The translations under genes and the position numbers were made by a program. 64,000 nucleotides of DNA from Alcaligenes sp. SORT26 (GTDB taxonomy: Bacteria; Pseudomonadota; Gammaproteobacteria; Burkholderiales; Burkholderiaceae_B): the NCBI RefSeq assembly GCF_017377875.1, contig NZ_CP070975.1, positions 3,410,001 to 3,474,000 on the forward strand, written 5' to 3'. How positions within the stretch are numbered: the stretch's first letter is position 1; the number at the start of each line of letters is the position of its first letter. Positions 17,757 through 26,757 of this stretch are shown one piece after another. The notes beneath the pieces are model-generated. The model was not told the DNA's origin and did no database searches. It saw only the letters and a list, made by a program, of their open reading frames with translations.

Positions 17757-19094
17757 TTACAGCACGTAGCGCGCCAGATCCTGGCTGGCTGCCGTTTCTT
17801 GCAACTGCTTGTTCACGTAGTCCGCATCAATAACCACGCTTTGCTCGCCGTGGCTGCCAGCGCTGTAGGACAGTTCTTCCAGCAGTTTTTCCATGACGGT
17901 GTACAGGCGACGGGCACCAATGTTTTCAGTACGCTCGTTGACCTCGAAAGCCAGCTCGGCCAGACGCTGGATACCGTCGGGACGGAAGTCCAGTTGCACG
18001 TCTTCGGTGCCCAGCAAGGCAGCGTATTGCTTGGTCAGAGATGCGTCCGTGGTCGACAGAATCTGTACAAAATCCTGGGCGCTCAGCGATTCCAGTTCCA
18101 CACGGATAGGGAAACGTCCTTGCAGTTCAGGAATCAGATCCGATGGACGGGACAGGTGGAAAGCGCCCGAGGCAATAAACAGGATGTGGTCGGTACGCAC
18201 CACACCGTATTTGGTGGTGACATTCGTGCCTTCCACCAAAGGCAGCAGGTCTCGCTGTACGCCTTGACGGGACACATCGCCGCCACTGCCCTGGCTCTCG
18301 CCACGTGCGGTGATCTTGTCGATCTCGTCCAGGAACACGATGCCGTTCTGCTCGGCGTTAGCCACCGCAGCCGTGCGCAAATCGTCTTCATTGACGCGAC
18401 GGGCCGCTTCTTCTTCGGTCAGTTGCTTGAAGGCTTCCTTGACCGTCAGCTTGCGAGCCTTGGTTTTTTCCTGACCCATGCCGGAGAACATGCCGCGCAA
18501 TTGCTCGGTCATCTCTTCCATACCGGGAGGGGCCATGATTTCCATGCGAGGCATGGCTTGGGCCATCTCGATTTCAATCTCGGTATCGTCCAGCTTGCCT
18601 TCACGCAAACGTTTGCGGAACACCTGACGTGCGGAGTTGTCCTCACGCTGGGGCTGACCGTGGGCATCGCGCGAGGGCGGTACCAGTACGTCCAGAATGC
18701 GGTCTTCAGCCGCTTCCTCGGCCTGGGTGCGCACACGGCGCATTTCGATTTCGCGGGTTTGCTTGACCGAAATATCCACCAGATCGCGGATGATGGTTTC
18801 AACGTCGCGGCCTACATAGCCCACTTCCGTGAACTTGGTAGCTTCGACCTTGATGAAAGGCGCATTGGCCAGCTTGGCCAGACGACGGGCGATTTCGGTT
18901 TTACCCACGCCGGTGGGTCCGATCATCAGAATGTTCTTGGGCACAATCTCGCTGCGCAGGGGCTCGGCCACCTGCTGGCGACGCCAGCGATTGCGCAGGG
19001 CCACGGCGACAGAACGCTTGGCCTTGCCCTGGCCAACGATATGCTTGTCCAGTTCGGAGACGATTTCTCCGGGAGTCATATTAGGTGTAGACAT
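17757..19094 (-). CDS. hslU: HslU, ATPase subunit of the HslUV protease
   Basis: A 445-residue AAA+ unfoldase (E. coli HslU has 443). Walker A GPTGVGKT is at residues 59-66, Walker B is [12 protein letters not shown], the GYVGRD pore loop follows ATKFTEV, and the C-terminus ends in LARYVL, the tail that docks into HslV. ATG 19094 ([12 protein letters not shown]) is the family start; the longer frame from 19154 overlaps hslV and is rejected. It lies 17 bases downstream of hslV in the same operon, behind a sigma-32-like promoter. Confidence 0.98.
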   Translation of the reverse strand: MSTPNMTPGEIVSELDKHIVGQGKAKRSVAVALRNRWRRQQVAEPLRSEIVPKNILMIGPTGVGKTEIARRLAKLANAPFIKVEATKFTEVGYVGRDVETIIRDLVDISVKQTREIEMRRVRTQAEEAAEDRILDVLVPPSRDAHGQPQREDNSARQVFRKRLREGKLDDTEIEIEMAQAMPRMEIMAPPGMEEMTEQLRGMFSGMGQEKTKARKLTVKEAFKQLTEEEAARRVNEDDLRTAAVANAEQNGIVFLDEIDKITARGESQGSGGDVSRQGVQRDLLPLVEGTNVTTKYGVVRTDHILFIASGAFHLSRPSDLIPELQGRFPIRVELESLSAQDFVQILSTTDASLTKQYAALLGTEDVQLDFRPDGIQRLAELAFEVNERTENIGARRLYTVMEKLLEELSYSAGSHGEQSVVIDADYVNKQLQETAASQDLARYVL

Positions 19095-19111
19095 GGTGGG
19101 GTATCCGGCTG

Positions 19112-19645
19112 TCAGAGTGTTTCGACGATATGGTTCTGGTTGGTGTAGATGCACAGATCGCCTGCAATCTCCAACGACTTTTTAACGATGTCCGCAGGGG
19201 CCATATCGGTGTTTTGCAGCAAGGCCATGGCGGCAGACTGGGCATAGGAGCCGCCTGAGCCAATGGCGGCCAAGCCATGTTCGGGTTCGAGCACGTCGCC
19301 ATTGCCGGTCAGTACCAGAGTGTGCTCCTTGTCAGCCACCAGCAGCATGGCTTCCAGACGGCGCAGAACGCGGTCGGTACGCCAGTCGCGCGTCAGTTCG
19401 ACGGCGGCACGCAGCAGGTTGCCCTGGTGCTTTTCCAGCTTGGCTTCAAAGCGCTCTTGCAAGGTGAAGGCGTCAGCCGTCGCACCGGCAAAACCGGCCA
19501 GGATGCTGTCGTTGTACAGACGGCGAATCTTGCGGGCCGTGCCCTTGATGACAATATTGCCCAGTGTGACCTGACCATCGCCGCCGATGGCGACCTGATC
19601 TCCGCGGCGTACACAGACAATAGTAGTGGCGTGAAATTGTTCCAT
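19112..19645 (-). CDS. hslV: HslV, peptidase subunit of the HslUV protease
   Basis: A 177-residue proteasome-like threonine peptidase. The catalytic Thr is Thr7 in [17 protein letters not shown], so a six-residue prosegment must be removed, longer than the single Met of E. coli Hsl[22 protein letters not shown] and the [14 protein letters not shown] segment match the family. It forms the proteolytic dodecamer with HslU. First gene of the operon, with a heat-shock-type promoter 24-51 bases upstream. Confidence 0.98.
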   Translation of the reverse strand: MEQFHATTIVCVRRGDQVAIGGDGQVTLGNIVIKGTARKIRRLYNDSILAGFAGATADAFTLQERFEAKLEKHQGNLLRAAVELTRDWRTDRVLRRLEAMLLVADKEHTLVLTGNGDVLEPEHGLAAIGSGGSYAQSAAMALLQNTDMAPADIVKKSLEIAGDLCIYTNQNHIVETL

Positions 19646-19668
19646 GATTTCCTTCCTTTAAGGTTCCC

Positions 19669-19696
19669 ATCTGGGGGTCGGGCAGGAAATTTCAAG
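19669..19696 (-). promoter_or_regulatory. Sigma-32 (heat-shock) promoter of hslVU
   Basis: On the minus strand CTTGAAA (19690-19696) is followed after 13 bases by CCCCAGAT (19669-19676), close to the sigma-32 consensus CTTGAA-N13-17-CCCCATNT. It is placed correctly for hslV, whose ATG is at 19645. Confidence 0.75.
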
Positions 19697-19805
19697 CGCA
19701 TGACAGAACGAAGTTTTTGTCGGGTGCTCTGTTGCTGCGCTGAACCGGGGCGAAGGAGGGCACGCTGCTGCGTTGATACGGGCCGGTGTGGCCGGACTAA
19801 ATGGC

Positions 19806-19840
19806 AAAAAAAAGCCCGCCAGAATGATCGGGCGGGCTTT
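19806..19840 (-). terminator. Terminator after dksA
   Basis: The inverted repeat aaagcccgcc / ggcgggcttt is followed on the minus strand by eight T, 29 bases after the dksA stop. Confidence 0.88.
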
Positions 19841-19868
19841 TCATCAGGGTGATGGGCTTTGCAGCCTA

Positions 19869-20306
19869 TCAGTCCCCAAACATCTTTTGACGCTTCTCGC
19901 GACGTTCCTGGGCTTCCAGAGACAGGTTAGCCGTAGGACGTGCCAGCAAACGGGGCAGGCCGATGGGCTCGCCCGTTTCCTCACACCAGCCGTATTCGCC
20001 CGAATCGATCAGGGCGATGGACTGTTGCACTTTCTTGAGCAACTTGCGTTCGCGGTCGCGGGTGCGCAGCTCCAGAGCGTGTTCTTCTTCGATCGTGGCA
20101 CGGTCTGCCGGGTCAGGAACGAACTGGGTTTCACGCAGGTTTTCCGTTGTGGCACCCGCGTTAGCCAGAATTTCCTGTTCAAGCTGGCGCAAGCGATGCT
20201 TGAAAAACTCCAGCTGGGCGGCGTTCATGTAGTCTGACTCAGGCATCGCCAAAAGCTCCTGCTCGGTCAGCAGGGTTGTAGTACTGTCATGTGACTTAGT
20301 TGCCAT
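19869..20306 (-). CDS. dksA: DksA, RNA polymerase-binding transcription factor
   Basis: A 145-residue protein of the DksA/TraR family that enters the RNA polymerase secondary channel and acts with ppGpp on promoters. The coiled-coil region (about 30-105) includes the tip DPADRATIEEEHALELRTRDRERK. The zinc-finger segment reads WCEETGEPIGLPRLLARPTANLSLEAQERRE: of the four cysteines in E. coli DksA only the first remains, the others being Thr, Ser and Ala. It therefore should not bind zinc, as described for short-cysteine DksA paralogues. It is the only DksA gene visible here. Confidence 0.95.
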   Translation of the reverse strand: MATKSHDSTTTLLTEQELLAMPESDYMNAAQLEFFKHRLRQLEQEILANAGATTENLRETQFVPDPADRATIEEEHALELRTRDRERKLLKKVQQSIALIDSGEYGWCEETGEPIGLPRLLARPTANLSLEAQERREKRQKMFGD

Positions 20307-20385
20307 GATGCTTACCTCTTGTTGACGTCTGGGAGCCTGTAACTGTTGTCACGCGCAATCGCTCCGCATTTACTGAATAATTAAT

Positions 20386-21483
20386 TCAAACCAGGCAGTT
20401 CTCCAAGCCCTGGGTGAATATGTCTTGTGGCAATTTGCGGCCAATAAAGACCAGCTTGGTGCCTTTTTTATCTTTGGCCAGCCAGGCATTGCCAGGCTCG
20501 GCGCTCATCATCATGTGTACGCCCTGGAAGAGCATACGGCGATTGATGCCCTTCAGATACAGAATGCCTTTGTAGCGCATCAGATCTGGTCCAAATACTT
20601 GGACAATGCCGGACAGGAAGTCTTCCAGACGCTCGGGATCGAAAGGACGATCCGAACGGAACACGAAAGCACCGATCTCGTCATTGTGAGCAGCGTGCTG
20701 GTGATGGTGATGATGGTGGTGACCGCAGTCAGGACCGCAGTCGCCTTCGTCACCGTGCGCATGATCGTGGTGGTGATCATGGCCATCATCGGCATCGGGA
20801 TGTTGCTCGGCCAGGAATTGCGGATCGATGTCCAAAATGGAGGTCAGGTTGAAACCGCTGACTTCCAGCACTTCCTGGATATTGGTTTCACCAAAGTGAA
20901 CCGGCGTAATGGTGGCTCGCGGGTTGATGCGGACCAGACGGGCACGCAGGGCCTCGTAATCCACATCATTGACCAGATCTTTTTTGGAGATCAGCAAGCG
21001 GTCTGCAAAACCAACCTGTTTCTGGGCTTCTTCTTGTTGGTCCAGTGTGGCCATGCCGTGTTTGGCATCCACAACGGTAATGACCGCGTCCAGCCGATAG
21101 TAGTCGGCAATATCATCGTCCATGAAGAAGGTCTGGCAGACCGGGCCGGGGTTAGCCATGCCGGTGGTCTCGATGATGACGCGCTCAAACTTCAGTTCGC
21201 CCGCCTGGCGGCGAACGCGCAAATCGTTCAGGGTGCGCATCAGGTCGCCGCGCACAGTGCAGCAGACGCAGCCGTTGCTCAGCTCGACGATTTCTTCCTG
21301 GGAATCTTGCACCAACAATTCATTGTCGATGCCCTCAGGTCCGAATTCGTTTTCGATGACGGCAATGCGTCGACCGTGATATTCGCTCAGGATGCGCTTG
21401 AGCAGCGTGGTTTTGCCAGCGCCCAAAAAACCAGTCAGAACAGTGACTGGAACCATGTTTTTCAGATCTGATGCCGCGTTCAT
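20386..21483 (-). CDS. CobW/COG0523 GTP-binding zinc metallochaperone
   Basis: A 365-residue GTPase. Walker A GFLGAGKT is at residues 18-25, the metal-binding CxCC is in ELSNGCVCCTVRGDL, the guanine motif is ISKKD, and a His-rich loop sits near residues 225-260 with runs such as DGHDHHHDHAHGDEGDC. A CobW C-terminal domain follows. ATG 21483 is chosen over 21489 because the GCGAGG site lies 7 bases before it but only one base before the other. The neighbouring zur and znu genes mark it as the zinc-allocating ZigA/YciC type. No clear Zur box was found directly upstream. Confidence 0.92.
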   Translation of the reverse strand: MNAASDLKNMVPVTVLTGFLGAGKTTLLKRILSEYHGRRIAVIENEFGPEGIDNELLVQDSQEEIVELSNGCVCCTVRGDLMRTLNDLRVRRQAGELKFERVIIETTGMANPGPVCQTFFMDDDIADYYRLDAVITVVDAKHGMATLDQQEEAQKQVGFADRLLISKKDLVNDVDYEALRARLVRINPRATITPVHFGETNIQEVLEVSGFNLTSILDIDPQFLAEQHPDADDGHDHHHDHAHGDEGDCGPDCGHHHHHHHQHAAHNDEIGAFVFRSDRPFDPERLEDFLSGIVQVFGPDLMRYKGILYLKGINRRMLFQGVHMMMSAEPGNAWLAKDKKGTKLVFIGRKLPQDIFTQGLENCLV

Positions 21484-21682
21484 AAACATGCCTCGCAGTG
21501 GCGGGCGAAAGGTACAAGGCACGGCTCCAACCGCGGCTTCCTGCACCCATCTGCTCCGCACGAAAACAACGTGCGATTACATCACAGCCTTGCCTGTTGG
21601 GCAAACGGTGATCTGTAAAAATTCACAGAGGTTTGCCAATAGATCGGGGAATATATACTGATTGGCGGCAAAATACCACGTT

Positions 21683-22174
21683 TTAGGGGGCAGATAAGGG
21701 TTTTCGCTCGTTTTTAGCGGCAACGCAACGTTGGCACAGACCGCGCAATTCGGTTTCGTGGCCAGACAGGGCAAAGCCTGCCCCACGTACACAATCAGCC
21801 AGCTTCTGGCTCAAGTCCGGAGCACACAGTTCCACCACGGTGCCGCACTGGGTGCAGACAATCAGCAAGTCGTGGGGGTGGCCACCGGCATCCACACAGG
21901 CCGTCCAGGCATTGACGGCATCCAGACGGTGGATCAGACCTTCTTCTGTCAGAAAGTCCAGGGCGCGGTAAACGGTTGGGGGCTTGGCACCTGGCTGGAA
22001 CTCACGAACCAGATCCAGCAGTTCGTAGGCGCGCAAGCTGCGCTGGGCCTGAATCAGGATTTCCAGCACCTGGCGGCGAATTGAAGTCAGCCGTTTACCG
22101 CGCTCCAGACAAAGCTGTTCTGCGGTCGCAAGCTGGTCTTCAATGGCGTTGGGCGTAAGAATATGTACAGGCAT
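21683..22174 (-). CDS. zur: Zur, Fur-family zinc uptake regulator
   Basis: A 163-residue Fur-family repressor. The winged helix spans residues ~15-90 (GKRLTSIRRQVLEILIQAQ; PTVYRALDFLTEEGLIHRL). Metal-binding motifs are HPHDLLIVCTQCG and the C-terminal CQRC, forming the structural zinc site. It lies head-to-head with the znu genes with a palindromic Zur-type box between them and downstream of nothing else. Zur rather than Fur is inferred from this context. Confidence 0.92.
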   Translation of the reverse strand: MPVHILTPNAIEDQLATAEQLCLERGKRLTSIRRQVLEILIQAQRSLRAYELLDLVREFQPGAKPPTVYRALDFLTEEGLIHRLDAVNAWTACVDAGGHPHDLLIVCTQCGTVVELCAPDLSQKLADCVRGAGFALSGHETELRGLCQRCVAAKNERKPLSAP

Positions 22175-22193
22175 GGCGCTTGATAGGTGGTTT

Positions 22194-22208
22194 GTTATGT
22201 TATAACAT
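22194..22208. promoter_or_regulatory. Zur box between zur and the znu operon
   Basis: GTTAT-GTT-ATAAC (22194-22206) overlaps the perfect 12-bp palindrome ATGTTATAACAT (22197-22208). This is the core of known proteobacterial Zur sites (ATGTTATA...TATAACAT) and lies 20 bases from the zur start and about 46 bases upstream of the first frame of the znu operon. Confidence 0.75.
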
Positions 22209-22253
22209 CTTTGGAAAAATAAATTTCCACTCTCGCCGCATTATCCCTGTTTC

Positions 22254-22403
22254 ATGTCCTGTTCTCAATTTTCCTCGACTTCCCGTAGTCCGGCACCGCG
22301 CCGTTCGCTTTTGCTGGCCTCGGCCGGGCAGCGCGTACTGGGCGCTGTGTGCGTGGCCGCCGCCTTGTGGGCAATGACGGCCTGGGCATTGGGCGCGTGG
22401 TAA
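22254..22403 (+). CDS. Small membrane protein at the head of the znu operon
   Basis: An open frame of 49 codons starting MSCSQFSSTSRSPAPRRS and continuing with a single hydrophobic segment (VLGAVCVAAALWAMTAWALGAW) to the stop. It starts about 46 bases after the Zur box and its stop is four bases before the znuC ATG, so it lies inside the znu transcript. A polar, basic N-terminus followed by one C-terminal transmembrane segment suggests a small inner-membrane protein. There is no good ribosome site, so it may instead be untranslated leader. No function is claimed. Confidence 0.45.
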   Translation: MSCSQFSSTSRSPAPRRSLLLASAGQRVLGAVCVAAALWAMTAWALGAW

Positions 22404-22407
22404 ACCC

Positions 22408-23130
22408 ATGACGGACAATCAGACCTTGATCGAACTCGATCATGTGGCGCTGGGCTGGAAAGACAAGATCGCCTTGCGGGATATTAGCGGCTGTTTCACT
22501 CGCGGCTCCCTGACAGCGATTGTCGGGCCGAATGGAGCGGGGAAATCTACCTTGCTCAAGGGGCTGACTGGGCAAATCAATCCTCTTAAAGGCCGCATTG
22601 TGGTTGATAGCGGCTTTCTGCATCAACTGGCCTTGTTGCCGCAGATGGGCGATCTGGACAAGAGCTTTCCCGTGACAGTGCATGATCTGGTCGCAATGGG
22701 AGCCTGGAAACGTGTGGGTGCCTGGGGTGGTTTCCCTAAAGCAGAGCATGAACGTATTGGCCATGCGCTGGAGCAGGTGGGTCTGGCTGACTTTGCGCGA
22801 CGCTCGATTGGAACCTTGTCGGGCGGTCAGTTACAGCGTGCCTTGTTTGCCCGCATGATCATGCAAGATGCCCAGATCTTGCTGCTGGATGAACCGTTTG
22901 CAGCGGTGGACCGCGCAACCTCGGACGAATTGATGAAGCTGATTCTGGACTGGCACCAACAGGGCCGTACCGTGATGGCCGTGCTGCATGATCTGGATAT
23001 GGTGCGTAGCTGTTTTCCGCAAACCGTGCTGCTTGCCGGACAGGTGGTGGGTTGGGGTGAAACCGAGGCGGTATTGACCCCGGAGAACTTGCATCTGGCT
23101 CGCCATTTGTGTGCGGGGGACTACCTGTGA
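22408..23130 (+). CDS. znuC: ZnuC, zinc ABC transporter ATPase
   Basis: A 240-residue ABC ATPase. Walker A GPNGAGKST is at residues 40-48, the signature is TLSGGQLQRALFARM, Walker B is ILLLDEPFAAVD, and the switch His is in AVLHDLDMV. It powers ZnuB for zinc import. Its TGA overlaps the znuB ATG (TGATG), so translation is coupled. The divergent zur, the Zur box and the His-rich ZnuA define zinc rather than manganese as the metal. Confidence 0.95.
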   Translation: MTDNQTLIELDHVALGWKDKIALRDISGCFTRGSLTAIVGPNGAGKSTLLKGLTGQINPLKGRIVVDSGFLHQLALLPQMGDLDKSFPVTVHDLVAMGAWKRVGAWGGFPKAEHERIGHALEQVGLADFARRSIGTLSGGQLQRALFARMIMQDAQILLLDEPFAAVDRATSDELMKLILDWHQQGRTVMAVLHDLDMVRSCFPQTVLLAGQVVGWGETEAVLTPENLHLARHLCAGDYL

Positions 23131-24029
23131 TGGCGCTCATGGACATCCTGTTTGGCCCCTTCATCGATTTTGGATTCATGAAACGTGCCTTGGCAGGCTC
23201 GTTTGCCTTGGCCGCTGCGGCCGGGCCTTTGGGTGTTTTCCTGGTTTTACGCCGTATGAGCCTGATGGGCGATGCCATGGCACACGCCATCTTGCCCGGT
23301 GTAGCGGTTGGTTTTCTGACAGCCGGTCTGTCGCTAAGCGCGATGGCGCTGGGTGGCATGATTACGGGTCTGGTTGTGGCTTTGCTGGCTGGCCTGGTGG
23401 CCCGCCTCACCCCGCAACGCGAGGACGCCAGTTTTGCAGCCTTCTATCTGGTGTCCTTGGGGCTTGGGGTACTGCTGGTTTCGCTGCGTGGCTCCAATAT
23501 GGATTTGATCCATGTGCTGTTTGGCACGGTGCTGGGCCTGGACGATGCTTCTTTGCTTCTGGTCACCAGTAGCACAACGGTCACGCTGATTATTCTGGCC
23601 CTGGTGTTCAGACCGCTGGTGCTGGAGTGCATGGACCCGATTTTTCTGCGTACCCAAGGTGGGCGCGGCTCCGTGGTTCACATGCTGTTCCTGTTCATGC
23701 TGGTCATCACGCTGGTGGCTGGCTTTCAGGTTCTGGGAACCTTGATGGTGGTGGGGATCATGATGCTGCCCGCTGCCTCGGCCCGGTTCTGGGTGTATTC
23801 CGTGGGACGCCAGATGCTGGTGGCGGCCTTGCTGGGCATGGTCAGTGCGTATCTGGGTCTGCTGTTCTCGTATTACTACAACGTGCCTGCCTCGCCCGCG
23901 ATCATCCTGGCGGCCGGCGCGTTTTATTTTCTTTCTATCACCCTTGGCCCCCAAGGCGGTTTGCTGCGTGCTTATTCCCAATGGCGTGCACGGCGTCGGC
24001 GCATGGCCTCTCTCTTGGAGCACGATTGA
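23130..24029 (+). CDS. znuB: ZnuB, zinc ABC transporter permease
   Basis: A 299-residue ABC-3 family permease with about eight transmembrane segments. Recognisable sequences are GPLGVFLVLRRMSLMGDAMAHAILPGVA near the N-terminus and LVAGFQVLGTLMVVGIMMLPAASA later, the family's conserved channel regions. It starts with an ATG overlapping the znuC stop; an upstream in-frame start at 23109 lies inside znuC and is not favoured. It likewise overlaps the start of znuA. Confidence 0.95.
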   Translation: MALMDILFGPFIDFGFMKRALAGSFALAAAAGPLGVFLVLRRMSLMGDAMAHAILPGVAVGFLTAGLSLSAMALGGMITGLVVALLAGLVARLTPQREDASFAAFYLVSLGLGVLLVSLRGSNMDLIHVLFGTVLGLDDASLLLVTSSTTVTLIILALVFRPLVLECMDPIFLRTQGGRGSVVHMLFLFMLVITLVAGFQVLGTLMVVGIMMLPAASARFWVYSVGRQMLVAALLGMVSAYLGLLFSYYYNVPASPAIILAAGAFYFLSITLGPQGGLLRAYSQWRARRRRMASLLEHD

Positions 24030-25051
24030 TGAAAATGCGAGACATCTATTCAGGCCGTACGGTATTGGCCCTGGGATTGCTGGCGGCCAGCTTGTCGGTA
24101 CAGGCTGAGCCTTTGCGAGTGGTCAGCAGCTTCTCCATCCTGAACGATATGGTCAAGGAGATTGGCGGGGATAAGGTGATGGCCAGCACTATCGTGCCAG
24201 CCAATGGTGATGCCCACTCTTTTGAGCCGCGTCCTAGCGACGCGAAGACCTTGGCCAGCGCGCAGTTGTTGGTGATTAATGGTCTGGAGTTTGAAAGTTG
24301 GCTGCCACGTTTGCAGCAGGCTGCGGGCTATACGGGGCCGCAGGTTGTGGCGACAGAGGGTATTACGCCTTTGGCTTTTGAGGGCGGGCATGACGACCAT
24401 GCTGGCCACGATCACGATCACGATCACGATCACGACCATGAGCCTGCGCATGATCACGCTCATGATCATCAACACGCGGATGAGAAAGATCACAGTGGCC
24501 ACGCCCATAGCCATCAGCATGGCAGTCAGGACCCGCATGCCTGGCAAAGCCTGGGCCTGGCACAGATCTATGTTCGTAATATCAGCAAAGGTCTGGAACA
24601 AGCTGACCCGGCCAATGCCGAGTACTACCAGCGTCGCGCCAAGGATTACGCGCAGCGTATCCAGGAACTGGACGACTCCATCAAGACTCGTTTGCAGGCC
24701 GTGCCCGTTGAAAAGCGCAAGGTGATTACCTCGCACGATGCTTTCTCTTATATGGGCAAGGCGTATGACATGCGCTTTATTCCCTTGGTCGGCGTGTCCA
24801 GCCAGGCAGAGCCGTCGGCGCGCGATATTGCACAGATTATTCAGCAAGCACGCAGCGAGCAGATTCAGGCCATCTTTGTAGAAAATACGGTTAGCGCGAA
24901 ACTGGTGGAGCAGGTGGCTCGGGAAACCGGCGCGAAAGTCGGTGGCACACTGTATTCCGACGCCTTGGGTGCGCCTGGATCAGGTGTAGATACCTACTTG
25001 GGCATGATGCGCTCGAACACGGATCAACTGATCAAAGCCTTGCAGCCCTGA
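24029..25051 (+). CDS. znuA: ZnuA, periplasmic zinc-binding protein
   Basis: A 340-residue cluster 9 (A-I) solute-binding protein. The signal peptide spans the first ~23 residues and probably ends at SVQA. Metal-ligand His residues are visible in NGDAHSFEPRPSDA, in DPHAWQSLG and in VITSHDAFSYMG. Between the first two is a charged loop of about 50 residues, roughly half His (HDHDHDHDHDHE pattern), typical of zinc-specific members. ATG 24029 overlaps the znuB stop (TGATG). The stop is two bases from the end of the convergent xerC gene. Confidence 0.95.
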   Translation: MKMRDIYSGRTVLALGLLAASLSVQAEPLRVVSSFSILNDMVKEIGGDKVMASTIVPANGDAHSFEPRPSDAKTLASAQLLVINGLEFESWLPRLQQAAGYTGPQVVATEGITPLAFEGGHDDHAGHDHDHDHDHDHEPAHDHAHDHQHADEKDHSGHAHSHQHGSQDPHAWQSLGLAQIYVRNISKGLEQADPANAEYYQRRAKDYAQRIQELDDSIKTRLQAVPVEKRKVITSHDAFSYMGKAYDMRFIPLVGVSSQAEPSARDIAQIIQQARSEQIQAIFVENTVSAKLVEQVARETGAKVGGTLYSDALGAPGSGVDTYLGMMRSNTDQLIKALQP

Positions 25052-25052
25052 T

Positions 25053-26090
25053 TCATTCATCCGGCTTGTCGCTGGCCCGGTTTTTGCGTTGTGCCCGAGG
25101 GTGGGCCTGATCGTAAGCCTGGGCCAGATGCTGGAAATCCAGACGGGTGTAAATCTGGGTCGTAGAAATATTGGTGTGACCCAATAGCTCCTGTACTGCC
25201 CGCAAGTCTTGAGCCGATTGCAGCAGATGGCTGGCAAAGCTGTGGCGCAGGCTGTGCGGGTGTACATGCACGGGCAGACCACTGGCACGGGCATAGTTTT
25301 CCAGCTCTTGCTGCACGACACGCGGGTGAATACGTGCACCGCGGGCCCCTAGAAACAGGGCTGCGCTGGCATCGGCGCTGGTCGCCAATGATGCCAGTGT
25401 CGTACGTTTCCCCAGCCATTGCTGCAGGGCATGCAGAGCTTTCTCGCCTATAGGCAGACGACGCGTCTTGCCACCTTTACCACTGACCACCAGTTCATGA
25501 TCCTCCATCAATAGCCAGCTTTTGGACTGGTATTGCGGGTCCTGGTGATAGTGCGTATCCAGGCTGACCAGTTCGGCCAAACGCAGGCCACTGGAATAAA
25601 ACAGCTCAAACATGGCCTGATTGCGCCAGCTAACAGGGTCGTCCTGTAGGGGGGCGCTGGGTCTGTCCAGTAACTGCTGGGTTTGGTCTACGGACAAGGC
25701 TTTGGGCAGAGGACGTCCGATCTTGGGCGCCTTCAGGCTGGCCGCCGGATTCAAGGGCCAGCCCAGTTCCTTGGTGCGCGACTGATAATAGCCACGCCAC
25801 GCCGCCAGAATGCGGGCCAGGCTGCGAGGTGCCAGGCCTTGAGCATGCAAGCGCGCAGCAGCTTGCCGCAATTGAGTCTGATTGAGCGTGTCGGGATCGA
25901 TGCCAGGGTATTGCGCCAGCAAATGGCGCAAGTCATTGCGATACGCACTGAGCGTGTGTTCCGAATAACGTTTCTCATGGCTTAGTTGATGCAGCCAGCT
26001 TTGCATGGCAGGGCTGAGGGCCTGGGGGGCGGCGGGCTGCCTGGAAGGCTCCCCGGAAGGGGAGCGGTCTTGTTTCTTCAGGCCGGACAT
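25053..26090 (-). CDS. xerC: XerC tyrosine recombinase
   Basis: A 345-residue site-specific recombinase that resolves chromosome dimers at dif with XerD. The N-terminal SAM-like domain covers residues ~25-120. The catalytic residues are visible: Arg in SSGLRLAELVSL, Lys in the beta-hairpin SGKGGKTRRLPI, HxxR in HPHSLRHSFASHLL, His in LLGHTNISTTQIYTRL, and the nucleophilic Tyr in the same segment. It is last in the minus-strand operon with dapF and the DUF484 gene, the conserved proteobacterial arrangement, and overlaps the DUF484 gene by 13 bases. Confidence 0.95.
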   Translation of the reverse strand: MSGLKKQDRSPSGEPSRQPAAPQALSPAMQSWLHQLSHEKRYSEHTLSAYRNDLRHLLAQYPGIDPDTLNQTQLRQAAARLHAQGLAPRSLARILAAWRGYYQSRTKELGWPLNPAASLKAPKIGRPLPKALSVDQTQQLLDRPSAPLQDDPVSWRNQAMFELFYSSGLRLAELVSLDTHYHQDPQYQSKSWLLMEDHELVVSGKGGKTRRLPIGEKALHALQQWLGKRTTLASLATSADASAALFLGARGARIHPRVVQQELENYARASGLPVHVHPHSLRHSFASHLLQSAQDLRAVQELLGHTNISTTQIYTRLDFQHLAQAYDQAHPRAQRKNRASDKPDE

Positions 26091-26755
26091 TCGCTTTGAT
26101 TAACGGTGCTGGGCTTGTGCAAACGCTGCAGGGCGGCGCTGCACAGTTCGCCAATACCTTCCAGAAAGTCGGTGCCCATATCGGCTGTAAAGCGTGTGGC
26201 TTCGGGTGAACCCAGAACCAGCAGGCCAAACAGGGTGCTGGAATCGGGGCACTTCAAGGGCACGATTGCCACAGACTGCGCGTCTTGTTGCAGATCCGCC
26301 AGGAACTCCTGTTCGCGCCTGGCCCCACAATAGGGATTGATCAAGGTGTAGCCCCAACTGGCCACCGGGTCATCGGCCAGTACCTCGTCCGGGTTCCAGC
26401 AATGCAGACGCACCACGGGCATTTCAAAAATGCGCTCCAGGCTGCTGCAAATCAGTTCGGGCAGGGCGGCAGGATCGGACTCGGCCAGCATCTGGCAGTT
26501 CCACTGGTGCAACTGGCGCGAGATTTTCTCGTTGCCACGGGCATTGGCGACCAGGGTTGCTAATTGACGTTCGGTTTTCTTGCCGCGTTCACGCAGCAAT
26601 ATGATTTGGCGTTCGCCCAGGGAAATGGCGCGGCTTTGGTGCGGATGGGGCACCATCAGCTTGGCGAAAACATCGGCGTGCGCGTCGAAGAAATCAGGGT
26701 TGGCTTTCAAAAACTGGGCCACTTCCACGGCGCTAAGGCTGTTGGGGGTATCCAT
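26078..26755 (-). CDS. DUF484 family protein (GAF-like)
   Basis: A 225-residue protein of the DUF484 family, conserved between dapF and xerC in many Proteobacteria. The N-terminal helix contains VAQFLKANPDFFDAHADVFAKLMVPHPH, the family hallmark, followed by a coiled segment and a GAF-like C-terminal domain (SVAIVPLKCPDSSTLFGLLVLGSPEATRFT). The ATG at 26755 sits two bases after the dapF stop. Function is unknown; the operon position suggests a link to cell-envelope or chromosome-segregation functions. Confidence 0.92.
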   Translation of the reverse strand: MDTPNSLSAVEVAQFLKANPDFFDAHADVFAKLMVPHPHQSRAISLGERQIILLRERGKKTERQLATLVANARGNEKISRQLHQWNCQMLAESDPAALPELICSSLERIFEMPVVRLHCWNPDEVLADDPVASWGYTLINPYCGARREQEFLADLQQDAQSVAIVPLKCPDSSTLFGLLVLGSPEATRFTADMGTDFLEGIGELCSAALQRLHKPSTVNQSECPA

Positions 26756-26757
26756 GT

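Noticed and set aside
17592-19148. A 518-codon plus-strand frame opposite hslU
   Set aside because: It is antisense to hslU, has no ribosome site and no recognisable motif.
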